From Cellulomonas humilata (GTDB taxonomy: Bacteria; Actinomycetota; Actinomycetes; Actinomycetales; Cellulomonadaceae), in the NCBI RefSeq assembly GCF_030814415.1, contig NZ_JAUSVB010000002.1, forward strand, positions 806,001-870,000: a stretch of 64,000 nucleotides of DNA, written 5' to 3'. Positions 41,380 through 50,022 of this stretch are shown here, one piece after another. The position numbers were made by a program, and so were the translations under genes. Within the stretch, counting starts at the first letter, position 1; the number at the start of each line of letters is the position of its first letter. The notes under the pieces were generated by a model. The model did not search any database and was not told where the DNA came from. It saw nothing but the letters and a program-made list of their open reading frames with translations.

Positions 41380-42584
41380 CCGACCTCGAGGCACCCGCGA
41401 CGACAGCGCTGTCGACGGTTCCGCCGCGGGTGCGCGCCGCGCTCCAGGCGGCCGACCTCGTGGCGCCGGGCTCCGACCACCCGTGCCTGGGCCGCGTGCT
41501 CCCCGCCGTCGCCGGCGCGCTCGGGCTGCTCGACGTGCCCGACGCGAGCAGCTCGCAGCGGATGCTGGGTCTGCCCGACGCGACCCGCGTCTGCGTCGTG
41601 CTCGTCGACGGGCTCGGGCACACCAACCTCGCCGAGCGCGCCGGCCACGCACCGTTCCTGCGTCGTCGGCTCGGCGACTCCACCCCCTTGACCAGCACGT
41701 TCCCCTCCACGACCGCGACCGCGATGGGCACCTTCGGGGTCGCGCTGCCGCCCGGCCGCACCGGCATGCTCGGGTACACCGTCCGTGACCCCGCGACCGG
41801 GGAGCTCGGCAACCTGGTCAGCTGGACCGGGCTGCCTCCCGCGCGGCAGTGGCAGCGCGAGACGACCGTGTTCGAGCGCCTCGTCGCGGCGGGCACCAGC
41901 GTGACCAGCATCGGGCCGGCACGGTTCGCGGGCTCGGGGCTCACCGAGGCAGCGCTGCGCGGCCCCACCTACAAGGCGGCCGAGTCCCTGGCGGCCCGGG
42001 TCGACGCCACCGTGGACGCGCTGCGCCGGCCGGGCGTTGCGTACCTGTACTGGGGGGACGTCGACAAGGCGGGCCACCACCACGGGTGGGGGTCGTGGCA
42101 GTGGGGTGACGCGCTCGCCGAGCTCGACGCCGAGCTGGGCAGGCTCGCGCGCCTGCTGCCGCGGGACACCGTGCTGGTGGTGACCGCCGACCACGGGATG
42201 GTCGACGTGGACCGGTCGCAGCGGTGGGACGTCGCGACCGACGCCGCCCTCGGCGCCGGTGTCGAGCTCGTCGCGGGGGAGCCCCGCGCACTGCACCTGC
42301 ACCTCGAGCCGGGAGCAGACGCGCTGCAGGTGGCGGACCGGTGGCGGGACACGCTCGGCGCCGCGGCCGTCGTCGTGACCCGCGACGAGGCGATGTCGGA
42401 CGCGTGGTTCGGGGACGTCGCCGAGCACGTCCTGCCCGTGATCGGGGACGTGGTGGTGGCGATGACGGGCCGCGCGACCGTCGTCGACTCCCGGACCCAG
42501 ACGCCTGGGTCGATGGACCTCGTCGGGGTGCACGGGTCGTTGACCCGCCACGAGATGCTCGTGCCGTGCCTGGTGGTGGCCTGA
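41376..42584 (+). CDS. Alkaline-phosphatase-superfamily phosphodiesterase
   Basis: 402 aa. Type I nucleotide pyrophosphatase/phosphodiesterase fold: metal-binding Asp in VVLVDGLGHTNL, nucleophile Thr in TFPSTTATAMGTFG, WGDVDKAGHHHGW, and VVTADHGMVDVD. The late metal His is in VGVHGSLTRHEML. There is no signal peptide, so it is probably cytosolic. The substrate is unknown. It is translationally coupled to both DUF5998 and tdk. Confidence 0.9.
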   Translation: MTDLEAPATTALSTVPPRVRAALQAADLVAPGSDHPCLGRVLPAVAGALGLLDVPDASSSQRMLGLPDATRVCVVLVDGLGHTNLAERAGHAPFLRRRLGDSTPLTSTFPSTTATAMGTFGVALPPGRTGMLGYTVRDPATGELGNLVSWTGLPPARQWQRETTVFERLVAAGTSVTSIGPARFAGSGLTEAALRGPTYKAAESLAARVDATVDALRRPGVAYLYWGDVDKAGHHHGWGSWQWGDALAELDAELGRLARLLPRDTVLVVTADHGMVDVDRSQRWDVATDAALGAGVELVAGEPRALHLHLEPGADALQVADRWRDTLGAAAVVVTRDEAMSDAWFGDVAEHVLPVIGDVVVAMTGRATVVDSRTQTPGSMDLVGVHGSLTRHEMLVPCLVVA

Positions 42585-43243
42585 TGGCCGAGCTGGTCTT
42601 CTTCTCCGGGACCATGGACAGCGGCAAGTCGACGCTGGCGCTCCAGATGCACCACAACCACGCGGCGCGCGGACGCGACGGCGTGCTGTTCACGCGGCAC
42701 GACCGCGCCGGCGCGGCAACGATCTCCTCACGGCTGGGGCTGACGCAGCAGGCGCACGAGGTGGACGACTCGACGGACTTCTGGTCGGACGTCATCTCCC
42801 GCCGCACGCTCGGTCGACCCGTCGACTACCTCATCGGTGACGAGGCGCAGTTCTACACCGCGGACCAGGTGGAGCAGCTGGCACGCGTCGTCGACGAGCT
42901 CGGGGTGGACGTCTACGTGTTCGGCATCTCGACGGACTTCCGGGCCCGGCTCTTCCCCGGTGCCGCCCGGCTGGTCGAGCTGGCCGACCGGGTGGAGATC
43001 CTGCAGGTCCGCGCGCTGTGCTGGTGCGGCGCACGGGCGACGCACAACGCCCGCACCATCGGCGGGACCATGGTGGTCGAGGGTGCGCAGGTCGTCGTCG
43101 GGGACGTCGAGGCCGGTGCCGACGAGGTCGGCTACGAGGTCCTGTGCCGTCGGCACCACATGCGACACATGACCGCGGCCACGGCCCGGGCGTCCTCGCC
43201 GAGCCCGCAGACCCTGAGCTCCGCGGAGGAGCTCAGCATCTGA
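42584..43243 (+). CDS. tdk: Thymidine kinase
   Basis: 219 aa. It phosphorylates thymidine for salvage. Walker A GTMDSGKSTLALQ, Walker B region YLIGDEAQFYTADQV, the lasso-side motif FGISTDFRARLFPGAARLVELAD, and zinc ligands CWCGARATHNAR and CRRHH. ATG overlaps the upstream stop (TGATG). It ends 5 bp from the convergent sepH stop with no terminator visible. A Ser/Ala-rich C-terminal tail is extra to the core. Confidence 0.95.
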   Translation: MAELVFFSGTMDSGKSTLALQMHHNHAARGRDGVLFTRHDRAGAATISSRLGLTQQAHEVDDSTDFWSDVISRRTLGRPVDYLIGDEAQFYTADQVEQLARVVDELGVDVYVFGISTDFRARLFPGAARLVELADRVEILQVRALCWCGARATHNARTIGGTMVVEGAQVVVGDVEAGADEVGYEVLCRRHHMRHMTAATARASSPSPQTLSSAEELSI

Positions 43244-43248
43244 CGGTT

Positions 43249-44286
43249 CTACTCCGGCTTCGCGCCGAAGACGATCTCGTCCCAGCTGGGCACCTTGGCG
43301 CGACCGCGGCGCGCCGCCGCCCGAGGTCGCTCGGCGTCCTCGGCCTCCGCGGCAGGGGTCGTGACCGGCTCGGGAACGGCGACGGGCGCCGGGTAGACCT
43401 GCGCCTCGGCCGCGTCGTCGGCATCGACGGGATGGGCACCGGGCACGGTGGAATCGGGCCGTCCGAAGTCGAACGCGTGCTGCGGCCCGAAGCCCTCGAA
43501 CTCCTCGGTGTCGTCGTCGAGCTCCACGGCCTGCCGGACGCCGCGTCGGCTGCGCAGGTCGTCCAGCAGCGACGCGGTCTCCTCCTGCGGGTCGGGCACG
43601 GGCTCGGGGGCGGGCTCCTCGGCGTCGAGGTCCTGCGGGGTGCGCAGGGAGCCGTCGCCCTGGAAGTCGAACACCACGTCGCGCACGGCCGCAAGGTGAC
43701 GGCGCGACACGGGCTCGTCGGGCAGCTCGGTCTCCGAGAGCCAGCGGGCCTCGTCCTCGTCGGCCACGACGGTGCGCTTGGCGAGGTCGAAGGTCCAGCG
43801 GGCCTCGTGCTCGACGTCTCCCACCGCGAACCGCGCGAGGACCACCCACGGTCCGGACGCGTCGCGTGCGGCGTCCCACGCGAGCGAGGCGGGGTCGACG
43901 CCGCGCGCGGCGAGACGGTCGGTCACGAGGTCACCCAGCGTCGGTGCACCGACGTCCCGGCCGACGCGCGTGCCGCGTGCCTGCTCCGCCACGTGCTCGC
44001 GCTCGGCGAGGACCGGACCTTCGTACCGCCGGACGCGCTCCACGGGCAGGCCGGCGGAGTCCGCGACCTCCTGCGTCGTCGCGCCCGCACGGATGCGCGC
44101 CTGGATCTCCCGCGGGCTCAACGTCCCGGCGCTCTCCGCGCGCAGCTGCTCGAGCTGCGGGCGGTCGCGGCGCACGGCCGCGCGCAGCGGTTCGTCGATG
44201 CGCACACGAAAGCGCGCCCCGTCCGGGGCCACCAGGACGAGGTGCTCCCCGTCCTCGTGCAGACCCACCAGCTCCAGCTCACCCAT
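43249..44286 (-). CDS. sepH: Septation protein SepH (DUF3071)
   Basis: 345 aa, start MGELELVGLHEDGEHLVLVAPDG, with GGGAGG upstream. The N-terminal DUF3071 includes a helix-turn-helix (LSPREIQARIRAGATTQEVAD, then LPVERVRRYEGPVLAEREHV). A disordered acidic, Pro-rich linker and a short conserved C-terminal motif (KVPSWDEIVFGAK) follow. In Streptomyces and Mycobacterium SepH binds FtsZ and promotes filament assembly at division. It is convergent with tdk. Confidence 0.93.
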   Translation of the reverse strand: MGELELVGLHEDGEHLVLVAPDGARFRVRIDEPLRAAVRRDRPQLEQLRAESAGTLSPREIQARIRAGATTQEVADSAGLPVERVRRYEGPVLAEREHVAEQARGTRVGRDVGAPTLGDLVTDRLAARGVDPASLAWDAARDASGPWVVLARFAVGDVEHEARWTFDLAKRTVVADEDEARWLSETELPDEPVSRRHLAAVRDVVFDFQGDGSLRTPQDLDAEEPAPEPVPDPQEETASLLDDLRSRRGVRQAVELDDDTEEFEGFGPQHAFDFGRPDSTVPGAHPVDADDAAEAQVYPAPVAVPEPVTTPAAEAEDAERPRAAARRGRAKVPSWDEIVFGAKPE

Positions 44287-44412
44287 GCGACCTCCCGGGA
44301 ACTCGGCACGAGCCTGCCACCGATCCGGCCCGTCGGCGTGCACCCCGGGCGGTGCGGCGCACGATCGCCGCGATGACGGCCCGCCTGCGACGTCCAGCGG
44401 CGTCCCGCTGCG

Positions 44413-45057
44413 ATGATCGGCGCCGTGCACACCGACATCCCCCTGGAGCCGATCCTCGAGCTGGTCGGTGTGTTCGTCGGCGCGATGTCCGGGGCGCTGG
44501 CCGCGGTGCGCAAGCAGTTCGACGTGTTCGGGATCATGGTGCTCGCCTGGGCGGCCGGGCTGGGCGGCGGCATCCTGCGCGACGTCCTCATCGGTGCCGT
44601 GCCCCCGGTCGGGATCTCGAACTGGCGGTTCATCGCGACCGCCGTCGCCGGCGCGACCCTCATCTACTTCTTCCACCCGCGACTCGAGCGGGCGCGCCGC
44701 TTCATCGTCGTGCTGGACGCCGGGGCGCTCGCCCTGTTCAGCGTGGTCGGCACCATCAAGGGGCTCGAGTACGGCACGACGCTGACCGCTGCGGTCATCG
44801 TCGGCGTCATGACCGGCGTCGGCGGGGGAGTGCTGCGCGACCTGCTGTCGGGCGAGGTACCCGTGGTCCTGCACCACCGGCAGCTCTACGCGATCCCCGC
44901 GCTGCTCGGGTCGACCGTGACGGCGATCCTGTGGTGGCAGGGCGTGATCACCACCGCGACGAGCGTGGTCGTCGTGATCTTGGTGTTCGTGCTGCGGGTG
45001 AGCGCCCTGCGGTTCCAGCTGAAGGCACCGGGGCCGTGGCGAGGGACGGTGCGCTGA
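44413..45057 (+). CDS. TRIC-type cation channel family protein (UPF0126/YicG)
   Basis: 214 aa, about seven hydrophobic helices. Two repeated halves each contain the GGGxxRD signature: GLGGGILRDVLIG and GVGGGVLRDLLSG. Prokaryotic TRIC homologues form trimeric K+/Na+ channels. The start is uncertain: ATG at 44413, or GTG at 44425, which has GATGAT 7 nt upstream. It is divergent from sepH across 126 bp with no other feature seen, and followed after 23 bp by an inositol-monophosphatase gene. Confidence 0.88.
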   Translation: MIGAVHTDIPLEPILELVGVFVGAMSGALAAVRKQFDVFGIMVLAWAAGLGGGILRDVLIGAVPPVGISNWRFIATAVAGATLIYFFHPRLERARRFIVVLDAGALALFSVVGTIKGLEYGTTLTAAVIVGVMTGVGGGVLRDLLSGEVPVVLHHRQLYAIPALLGSTVTAILWWQGVITTATSVVVVILVFVLRVSALRFQLKAPGPWRGTVR

Positions 45058-45068
45058 CCGCGCGCTGC

Positions 45069-45074
45069 GAGGAT
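45069..45074 (+). promoter_or_regulatory. Possible -10 element of the inositol monophosphatase gene
   Basis: GAGGAT, 6 nt, GTG, the same arrangement as before the DUF5998 gene. Confidence 0.35.
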
Positions 45075-45080
45075 GGGCGG

Positions 45081-45926
45081 GTGAAACCCGACTCTCCTGA
45101 CCTGGTCCGCACGCTCATGGAGGTGGCCGAGCAGCTCGCCCGGGAGGCCGGTGCGCTCGTCCGCGACGGGCGGCGCAGGCTCGTCACCGTCGCGGCGACG
45201 AAGTCCAGCGACCAGGACGTGGTGACGGCGATGGACCTCGCGTCCGAGTCGCTCCTGCGGAGCCGGCTGGCCGAGCTGCGCCCGCACGACGCGATCCTCG
45301 GCGAGGAGGAGGCCTTCCGGCCGGGCACCTCGGGCATCACCTGGGTGGTGGACCCGATCGACGGCACGGTCAACTACCTGTACGGGTCGACGGCCTACGC
45401 GGTCTCGGTCGCCGCCGTGACCGGTCCCGACCCGACGGTCGCCCCCGACCCGGCCACGTGGACCGCGCTCGCCGGGTGCGTGTTCGCCCCGGAGGACGGG
45501 CGGACGTTCACGGCGGGTCGTGGGCTCGGTGCGACGCTGGACGGGGTCGGCCTGCGCGTCGGCTCCGCGCGACCGTTGATCGACTCGCTCGTGGGCACCG
45601 GCTTCGGATACGTGTCGTCGAGGCGACGGGTGCAGGGACGAATCGTCGCAGAACTGTTGCCGCAGGTACGTGATATTCGTCGCGTGGGTTGCGCATCACT
45701 CGACCTGTGCGGGATCGCCGCCGGAACCCTCGACCTGTACTACGAGCGCGGGCTGCAGCCGTGGGATCTCGCGGCCGGGGCGCTCGTCGCCCAGGAGGCA
45801 GGTGCGCAGGTCACGGGCCTCCGCGGGCAGGCGGCGCAGGAGGCGATGACCGTGGCGGGGCTGCCCGGTCGGGTCGAGGAGCTGAGGGCGTTCCTCGAGG
45901 CGCTCGACGCCGACTCCGACGCATGA
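45081..45926 (+). CDS. Inositol monophosphatase family protein (SuhB-like)
   Basis: 281 aa, GTG start. Metal-dependent Li-sensitive phosphatase fold: GEEEAF, WVVDPIDGTVNYLYG (signature 1), and LQPWDLAAGALVAQEAGAQVT (signature 2). Substrates could be inositol-1-phosphate or related sugar phosphates. It occupies the position of Mtb suhB (Rv2701c) near sigA and the DUF4193 gene. From about 45650 the DNA becomes slightly less GC rich toward the downstream intergenic region. Confidence 0.93.
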   Translation: MKPDSPDLVRTLMEVAEQLAREAGALVRDGRRRLVTVAATKSSDQDVVTAMDLASESLLRSRLAELRPHDAILGEEEAFRPGTSGITWVVDPIDGTVNYLYGSTAYAVSVAAVTGPDPTVAPDPATWTALAGCVFAPEDGRTFTAGRGLGATLDGVGLRVGSARPLIDSLVGTGFGYVSSRRRVQGRIVAELLPQVRDIRRVGCASLDLCGIAAGTLDLYYERGLQPWDLAAGALVAQEAGAQVTGLRGQAAQEAMTVAGLPGRVEELRAFLEALDADSDA

Positions 45927-46087
45927 AAACGCTCTCACAGCACGTGTGACGAAATCGGTCGCGCGTCCGGTTCGCACCGCGCTCGAAAGTGGTGCAGAAT
46001 CCCACCGCGCGCGGGAACAAAAAGCGCGTCGCGTGCATTGATCCCGCGTATGAGTTTCCATCAAGACCACGGAGTGTGACGCCACAC
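45927..46087. other. A/T-richer leader of the DUF4193 gene
   Basis: 161 bp without a gene, lower in GC than its surroundings (for example AAAACGCTCT and GTATGAGTTTCC). It must hold the DUF4193 promoter, but I could not settle on one -35/-10 pair. GGAG (46071-46074) is a possible Shine-Dalgarno. Confidence 0.4.
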
Positions 46088-46387
46088 ATGGCTACCGACT
46101 ACGACGCCCCGCGCAAGACCGAGGAGGACCTGAGCGAGGACTCGCTCCAGGAGCTTCAGGCTCGGCGCTCCGACAAGAACTCGGGCGTGGTGGACGAGGA
46201 CGAGACCGAGGCGGCCGAAGGGTTCGAGCTCCCGGGCGCGGACCTGTCCGGCGAAGAGCTCTCCGTGCGCGTGCTGCCTCGGCAGGCGGACGAGTTCACC
46301 TGCTCGAGCTGTTACCTGGTCCACCACCGCAGCCAGCTGGCCTACGAGCGTGACGGTCGTCCCGTCTGCTCGGAGTGCGCTGCCTGA
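46088..46387 (+). CDS. DUF4193 zinc-ribbon-like protein
   Basis: 99 aa. It starts MATDYDAPRKTEEDLSEDSL; the middle is acidic and the C-terminus has CSSCYLVHHRSQLAYERDGRPVCSECA, two CxxC knuckles that should bind zinc. The family is conserved across actinobacteria (Mtb Rv2699c) without known function. Strong A/T-rich leader and terminator suggest high expression. It is transcribed alone and faces the DUF3093 gene. Confidence 0.9.
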   Translation: MATDYDAPRKTEEDLSEDSLQELQARRSDKNSGVVDEDETEAAEGFELPGADLSGEELSVRVLPRQADEFTCSSCYLVHHRSQLAYERDGRPVCSECAA

Positions 46388-46417
46388 CCGTCTGCACCGA
46401 GAAGAAGATTCGGCTCA

Positions 46418-46462
46418 CCTGAGGGTCGGCCGCCCAGCACGACCGGGCGGCCGACCCTCAGG
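46418..46462. terminator. Bidirectional terminator DUF4193 / DUF3093
   Basis: Perfect 18-bp inverted repeat (46418-46435 with 46445-46462) and a 9-nt loop. The stop codon of the convergent DUF3093 gene lies inside the 3' arm. Confidence 0.85.
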
Positions 46463-46937
46463 CGTGCACGGCTGCGGCGAGCGCGTCCGGCCGACGGGTG
46501 GACACCACCCAGTACGGCGTCGGGTCCTGCGGGTCGTCCACCTCGACGCGGACCGCGGTGTGGATCCAGCCGCGCAGGCAGACGTGCGCACGCGCGTCCA
46601 GCCGCGGACCCAGCTCGGCCCTGGTCGCCTCCGCGTCGAGCGCGACCGCTGCGCCGAGCAGGTCGACCGGGATGTGCGCCCCGCCGGCACGCAGGACGCC
46701 GTCGCGCACCTCGATCCTCGGCGCCAGCCCTGTCAGGACGACCGCGCCGACGACCAGGACGACGATGCCGACCAGGGCAGCGACTCGCGGGTCCACCGGG
46801 ACGAACGCGACGGCCATCATGGCCGCGAACACGACGAGCAGGACCCAGCCGAGCGGTCCGAGCCACAACCGTTCGGCGTACGTCGGAGCGGTCGCCCGGG
46901 ACGAGGGCAGCGGGGTTCCACCGGGAGCTTCTGGCAT
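46458..46937 (-). CDS. DUF3093 membrane protein
   Basis: 159 aa. Two hydrophobic helices near the N-terminus ([19 protein letters not shown] and [17 protein letters not shown]) and a soluble C-terminal domain with [54 protein letters not shown]. This matches DUF3093, usually next to dut and DUF4193 genes in actinobacteria (Mtb Rv2698). Function unknown. It is divergent from dut by 38 bp. Confidence 0.88.
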   Translation of the reverse strand: MPEAPGGTPLPSSRATAPTYAERLWLGPLGWVLLVVFAAMMAVAFVPVDPRVAALVGIVVLVVGAVVLTGLAPRIEVRDGVLRAGGAHIPVDLLGAAVALDAEATRAELGPRLDARAHVCLRGWIHTAVRVEVDDPQDPTPYWVVSTRRPDALAAAVHA

Positions 46938-46961
46938 GCACCCAGCATCCCATCCGGCGGG

Positions 46962-46967
46962 TAGGGT
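46962..46967 (+). promoter_or_regulatory. -10 element of dut
   Basis: TAGGGT, 8 nt, GTG; leaderless-type spacing. Confidence 0.5.
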
Positions 46968-46975
46968 CGGGCCCC

Positions 46976-47446
46976 GTGACGGCCGACCCCAGTATCGAGG
47001 TGCTCCTGCTGCGCCTCGACCCCGAACTTCCAGTGCCCGCCTACGCGCACCCCGGTGACGCCGGCGCCGACCTGGTCTCCAGGATCGACGTCGTCATCCC
47101 CCCGCAGGGCCGCGTGACCGTCCCCACCGGCATGGCGATCGCGCTGCCCGACGGGTTCGCCGCGTTCGTGCACCCGCGCTCGGGGCTGGCCATGCGGCAC
47201 GGCCTGACCATCGTCAACGCCCCCGGCACCGTCGATGCCGGCTACCGCGGCGAGATCGCCGTGACGCTGCTGAACACGGACGTCGAGCACGCGCTCGAGC
47301 TGCACCGCGGCGACCGCATCGCGCAGCTGGTGATCCAGCGGGTCGAGCGCGTGCGGTTCGTGGAGGCCGAGCAGCTGCCCGGGTCGCACCGCGGCGACGG
47401 CGGTTTCGGGTCCAGCGGCGGCTGGAAGGCTGCGCCGACGCGCTAG
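46976..47446 (+). CDS. dut: dUTP diphosphatase
   Basis: 156 aa trimeric dUTPase, all five motifs: [38 protein letters not shown] and the C-terminal GDGGFGSSG arm. It hydrolyses dUTP to dUMP, preventing uracil in DNA. It keeps the actinobacterial position next to DUF3093, DUF4193 and DUF3710 genes. GTG start, apparently leaderless. Confidence 0.97.
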   Translation: MTADPSIEVLLLRLDPELPVPAYAHPGDAGADLVSRIDVVIPPQGRVTVPTGMAIALPDGFAAFVHPRSGLAMRHGLTIVNAPGTVDAGYRGEIAVTLLNTDVEHALELHRGDRIAQLVIQRVERVRFVEAEQLPGSHRGDGGFGSSGGWKAAPTR

Positions 47447-47454
47447 GTCGGGAC

Positions 47455-47460
47455 TACTGT
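47455..47460 (+). promoter_or_regulatory. -10 element before the DUF3710 gene
   Basis: TACTGT about 50 nt before the GTG; the leader has GAGGAG as Shine-Dalgarno. Confidence 0.4.
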
Positions 47461-47510
47461 CGATCTGTAGGCAACTGATGCGCGCGAGCGCGTCGAAGAG
47501 GAGTGAGCAC

Positions 47511-48290
47511 GTGGCGCTGTTCCGGCGTGGTGGGAAGGATCCCGCCCCCCAAGACGCGGTGGAGACCGAGACGGACGAGCCGACGGTCGTCGACGACGGT
47601 CCCGAGCTCGACGACGACGCGCAGCCGTCACCCGAGCCCGTCGAGCGCACGGGTGGCCCGTGGGACGCCTCGCAGGTCGACGACGACCTGCCGCGCGTCG
47701 ACCTCGGTGCCATCCTCCTGCCGGGTGTGCAGGGCATGGAGCTGCGGATGGAGATCGACAAGGCGACGAACGTGGTGTCCGCCGCGTCGATCCTCCTGGA
47801 CGGCTCCTCGCTGCAGGTGCAGGCGTTCGCCGCACCCCGCACCGACGGTATCTGGGACGAGATCCGGGCCGAGATCGCCGAGTCCGTGACCCAGCAGGGT
47901 GGCTCGGCCGACGACCTGCCGGGCCCGTTCGGTCGCGAGCTCCTGGCGCGGCTTCCCGTCCGGACGCCGGAGGGGCGCACGGGGCACCGTCCGGCCCGGT
48001 TCATCGGTGCCGACGGTCCGCGGTGGTTCGTGCGCGGCGTGATCACCGGTCGCGCCGCGGTCGACCCGTCGGCCGCGACCGCGCTCGAGCAGCTGTTCGG
48101 CGGGATCGTCGTGGTCCGGGGCACGGACGCCCGTCCGCCTCGGGACCTGCTCACGCTGACCCTGCCGGGACCGGGCGCGCCCAACCTCACGCACAACCCG
48201 GCACCCCCGGAGACTGAGGACGGCGCGAAGCCTGCGGCTCCTGACTTCGACCCGCTCACCCGCGGCCCGGAGATCACGGAGATCCGATGA
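47511..48290 (+). CDS. DUF3710 protein
   Basis: 259 aa, GTG start (VALFRRGGKD) with GAGGAG upstream. Acidic N-terminal 60 residues, then a domain with GPWDASQVDDDLPRVDLGAI, GMELRMEIDKATN, LQVQAFAAPRTDGIWDEIRAEI and GPRWFVRGVITG, characteristic of DUF3710 (Mtb Rv2696c). No function known. Its end overlaps the OB-fold gene by four bases, which in turn overlaps DUF3159: a coupled three-gene operon. Confidence 0.88.
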   Translation: MALFRRGGKDPAPQDAVETETDEPTVVDDGPELDDDAQPSPEPVERTGGPWDASQVDDDLPRVDLGAILLPGVQGMELRMEIDKATNVVSAASILLDGSSLQVQAFAAPRTDGIWDEIRAEIAESVTQQGGSADDLPGPFGRELLARLPVRTPEGRTGHRPARFIGADGPRWFVRGVITGRAAVDPSAATALEQLFGGIVVVRGTDARPPRDLLTLTLPGPGAPNLTHNPAPPETEDGAKPAAPDFDPLTRGPEITEIR

Positions 48291-48655
48291 GCCTCAAGGA
48301 GCGCCTGAAGAAGGCTGTCGCGTCCCAGGCAGAGATCGAGGCCGACGAGGAGCGCGCGGACGCGCACCGCTCGGTCGGCTGCACCCCCGTCGACCAGCTG
48401 GCGGACCGTTCGCGCGCCAGCGTCTCCGGTGTCATCCGATCGGTCACGCTGCGGCCGCGCGAGGGTGTACCAGCCCTGGAGGCCGAGCTGTACGACGGCA
48501 GCGGCGCGCTCGACCTGGTCTGGCTCGGTCGACGGGAGATCGGCGGTGTCACCCCCGGTCGCCGGCTCAAGATCGAGGGTCTCGTGTGCCTGATCGACGG
48601 CCGACGGACGGTGTTCAACCCCCGCTACGAGCTCAGGCCGCGTCCCGGTGAGTGA
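48287..48655 (+). CDS. OB-fold nucleic-acid-binding-type protein
   Basis: 122 aa. A helical N-terminus (SLKERLKKAVASQAEIEADE) precedes an OB fold: ASVSGVIRSVTLRPREGVPALEAELYDGSGALDLVWLGRREIGGVTPGR (beginning of the barrel), then LKIEGLVCLIDGRRTVFNPRYEL. Similar to the tRNA_anti/RecG-like OB fold and to Mtb Rv2694c. It may bind nucleic acid; the role is unknown. ATG overlaps the upstream stop and its end overlaps DUF3159. Confidence 0.85.
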   Translation: MSLKERLKKAVASQAEIEADEERADAHRSVGCTPVDQLADRSRASVSGVIRSVTLRPREGVPALEAELYDGSGALDLVWLGRREIGGVTPGRRLKIEGLVCLIDGRRTVFNPRYELRPRPGE

Positions 48656-49415
48656 GCCGGAGCGCCGGGACCCGGTCGACGGGGAGCATCTCCTCGAGGC
48701 GGTCGACGACGTCGTGGACCCCCAGGACGGCCCCGTGCGCGGGATGCGGGTGCTGTCGTCGGAGACCTTCTCGGCGTCCGACGCCGTCGGGGGCGTGCGC
48801 GGGATCATCGAGTCCGTCGCGCCGGGCATGCTCTTCGTCGTCGTGTACATCGCGACGGGACAGACGCTCGCACCGGCACTCGTCGTCGCTCTCTCGGTGG
48901 CCGTCATCACGGTCGCCGTGCGGCTCTTGCAGCGGCAGGCTCCGACCCAAGCGTTCGGGGGCTTCCTCGGCGTCGGGATCGGCGTGCTGTGGGCGTGGCG
49001 CACCGGGGATGCCAAGGACTTCTTCGCCTACGGGTTGTGGGTGAACGTCTCGTGGTTCCTCGGCACCCTGCTGACCATCGTGATCGGCTGGCCGCTCGTC
49101 GGTCTCGTCGTCGGGCTGTTCTCGAAGGCCGGTCCGCTCAACGAGGGCGGATCCTGGGCCGGAGCCGTCGCCTGGCGTCAGGACCGCCCGCTGCGGAGGC
49201 GCTACGCGCTCGCCACCGTGCCCTTCGTGGCGCTCTTCGGCCTGCGCCTGGCGGTCCAGCTGCCGCTCTACTTCAGCTCCGAGGTCACCTGGCTGGGCAC
49301 CGCGAAGCTCGTCATGGGTGTACCGGGTACAGCCCTCGCGCTCTGGGTCAGCTGGCTGCTGGTCCGTGGGTCAGCAGCTGCTCGAGAGCAGACTCGTCCG
49401 CTTCCCGAGCCGTGA
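48648..49415 (+). CDS. DUF3159 membrane protein
   Basis: 255 aa, GTG start inside the OB-fold gene. After about 60 hydrophilic residues there are five or six membrane helices (ESVAPGMLFVVVYIATG, LVVALSVAVITVAVRLL, LGTLLTIVIGWPLVGLVVGLF, ALATVPFVALFGLRLAVQL, LVMGVPGTALALWVSWLL). The signature RQAPTQAFGGFLGVGIG and AWRTGDAKDFFAYGLWVN identify DUF3159 (Mtb Rv2693c). Unknown function. Its last 68 bp overlap the 3' end of the convergent trkA gene in antisense. Confidence 0.88.
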   Translation: MSEPERRDPVDGEHLLEAVDDVVDPQDGPVRGMRVLSSETFSASDAVGGVRGIIESVAPGMLFVVVYIATGQTLAPALVVALSVAVITVAVRLLQRQAPTQAFGGFLGVGIGVLWAWRTGDAKDFFAYGLWVNVSWFLGTLLTIVIGWPLVGLVVGLFSKAGPLNEGGSWAGAVAWRQDRPLRRRYALATVPFVALFGLRLAVQLPLYFSSEVTWLGTAKLVMGVPGTALALWVSWLLVRGSAAAREQTRPLPEP

Positions 49416-50022
49416 CGAACAGCAGCTCGTCCCTGCCCTCGAGCGTGTCGTCGGGGCTCGGTGCGATGGGGCGGGCGTCGCGCACGATGCACGCGAGCAC
49501 CGTGTCGGTGGGCCACTCGATCTGACCGACCCGCACACCGGCCAGCGGTGAGTCGTCCGGGAGCGTGAGCTCGAGGATGTCGGCGCGGGACTGGTGGAAC
49601 GTGAAGATGCGCACGAGGTCGCCGACCGTGACGGCCTCCTCGACCATCGCCGTCATGATGCGGGGCGTGGAGACGGCGACGTCGACGCCCCACGCCTCGT
49701 CGAACATCCACTCGTTCTTCGGGTTGTTCACGCGCGCGACCGTGCGGGGTACGCCGAACTCGGTCTTGGCCAGCAGCGAGATGACGAGGTTCGCCTTGTC
49801 GTCGCCCGTCGCAGCCACGACGACGTCGCACTCCTCGGTCTTGACCTGGCGCAGGGTGGGCAGCTCGCAGGCGTCCGCCAGCAGCCAGTCCGCCTCCGCC
49901 ACCTGCGAGACCCGCATTGCGGACGGCTGCCGGTCGATCAGGGTCACCTCGTGCCCGTGCCCGAGGAGCTCGCGCGCGATGGAGCGGCCGACCGAGCCGG
50001 CGCCCGCGATGACGACCCTCAC
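49348..50022 (-). CDS. TrkA-type K+ uptake regulatory protein (second copy)
   Basis: 224 aa. N-terminal RCK Rossmann domain (VRVVIAGAGSVGRSIARELL, Asp in LIDRQP that binds NAD) and a C-terminal TrkA-C domain (DILELTLPDDSPLAGVRVGQI). It gates a Trk/Ktr channel subunit in response to nucleotides. Matches Mtb CeoC in position. GTG overlaps the stop of the upstream trkA gene (GTGA), so the two are made in step and probably form a heteromer. No TrkH-type channel gene is in the window. Confidence 0.92.
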   Translation of the reverse strand: MRVVIAGAGSVGRSIARELLGHGHEVTLIDRQPSAMRVSQVAEADWLLADACELPTLRQVKTEECDVVVAATGDDKANLVISLLAKTEFGVPRTVARVNNPKNEWMFDEAWGVDVAVSTPRIMTAMVEEAVTVGDLVRIFTFHQSRADILELTLPDDSPLAGVRVGQIEWPTDTVLACIVRDARPIAPSPDDTLEGRDELLFVTAREADESALEQLLTHGPAAS

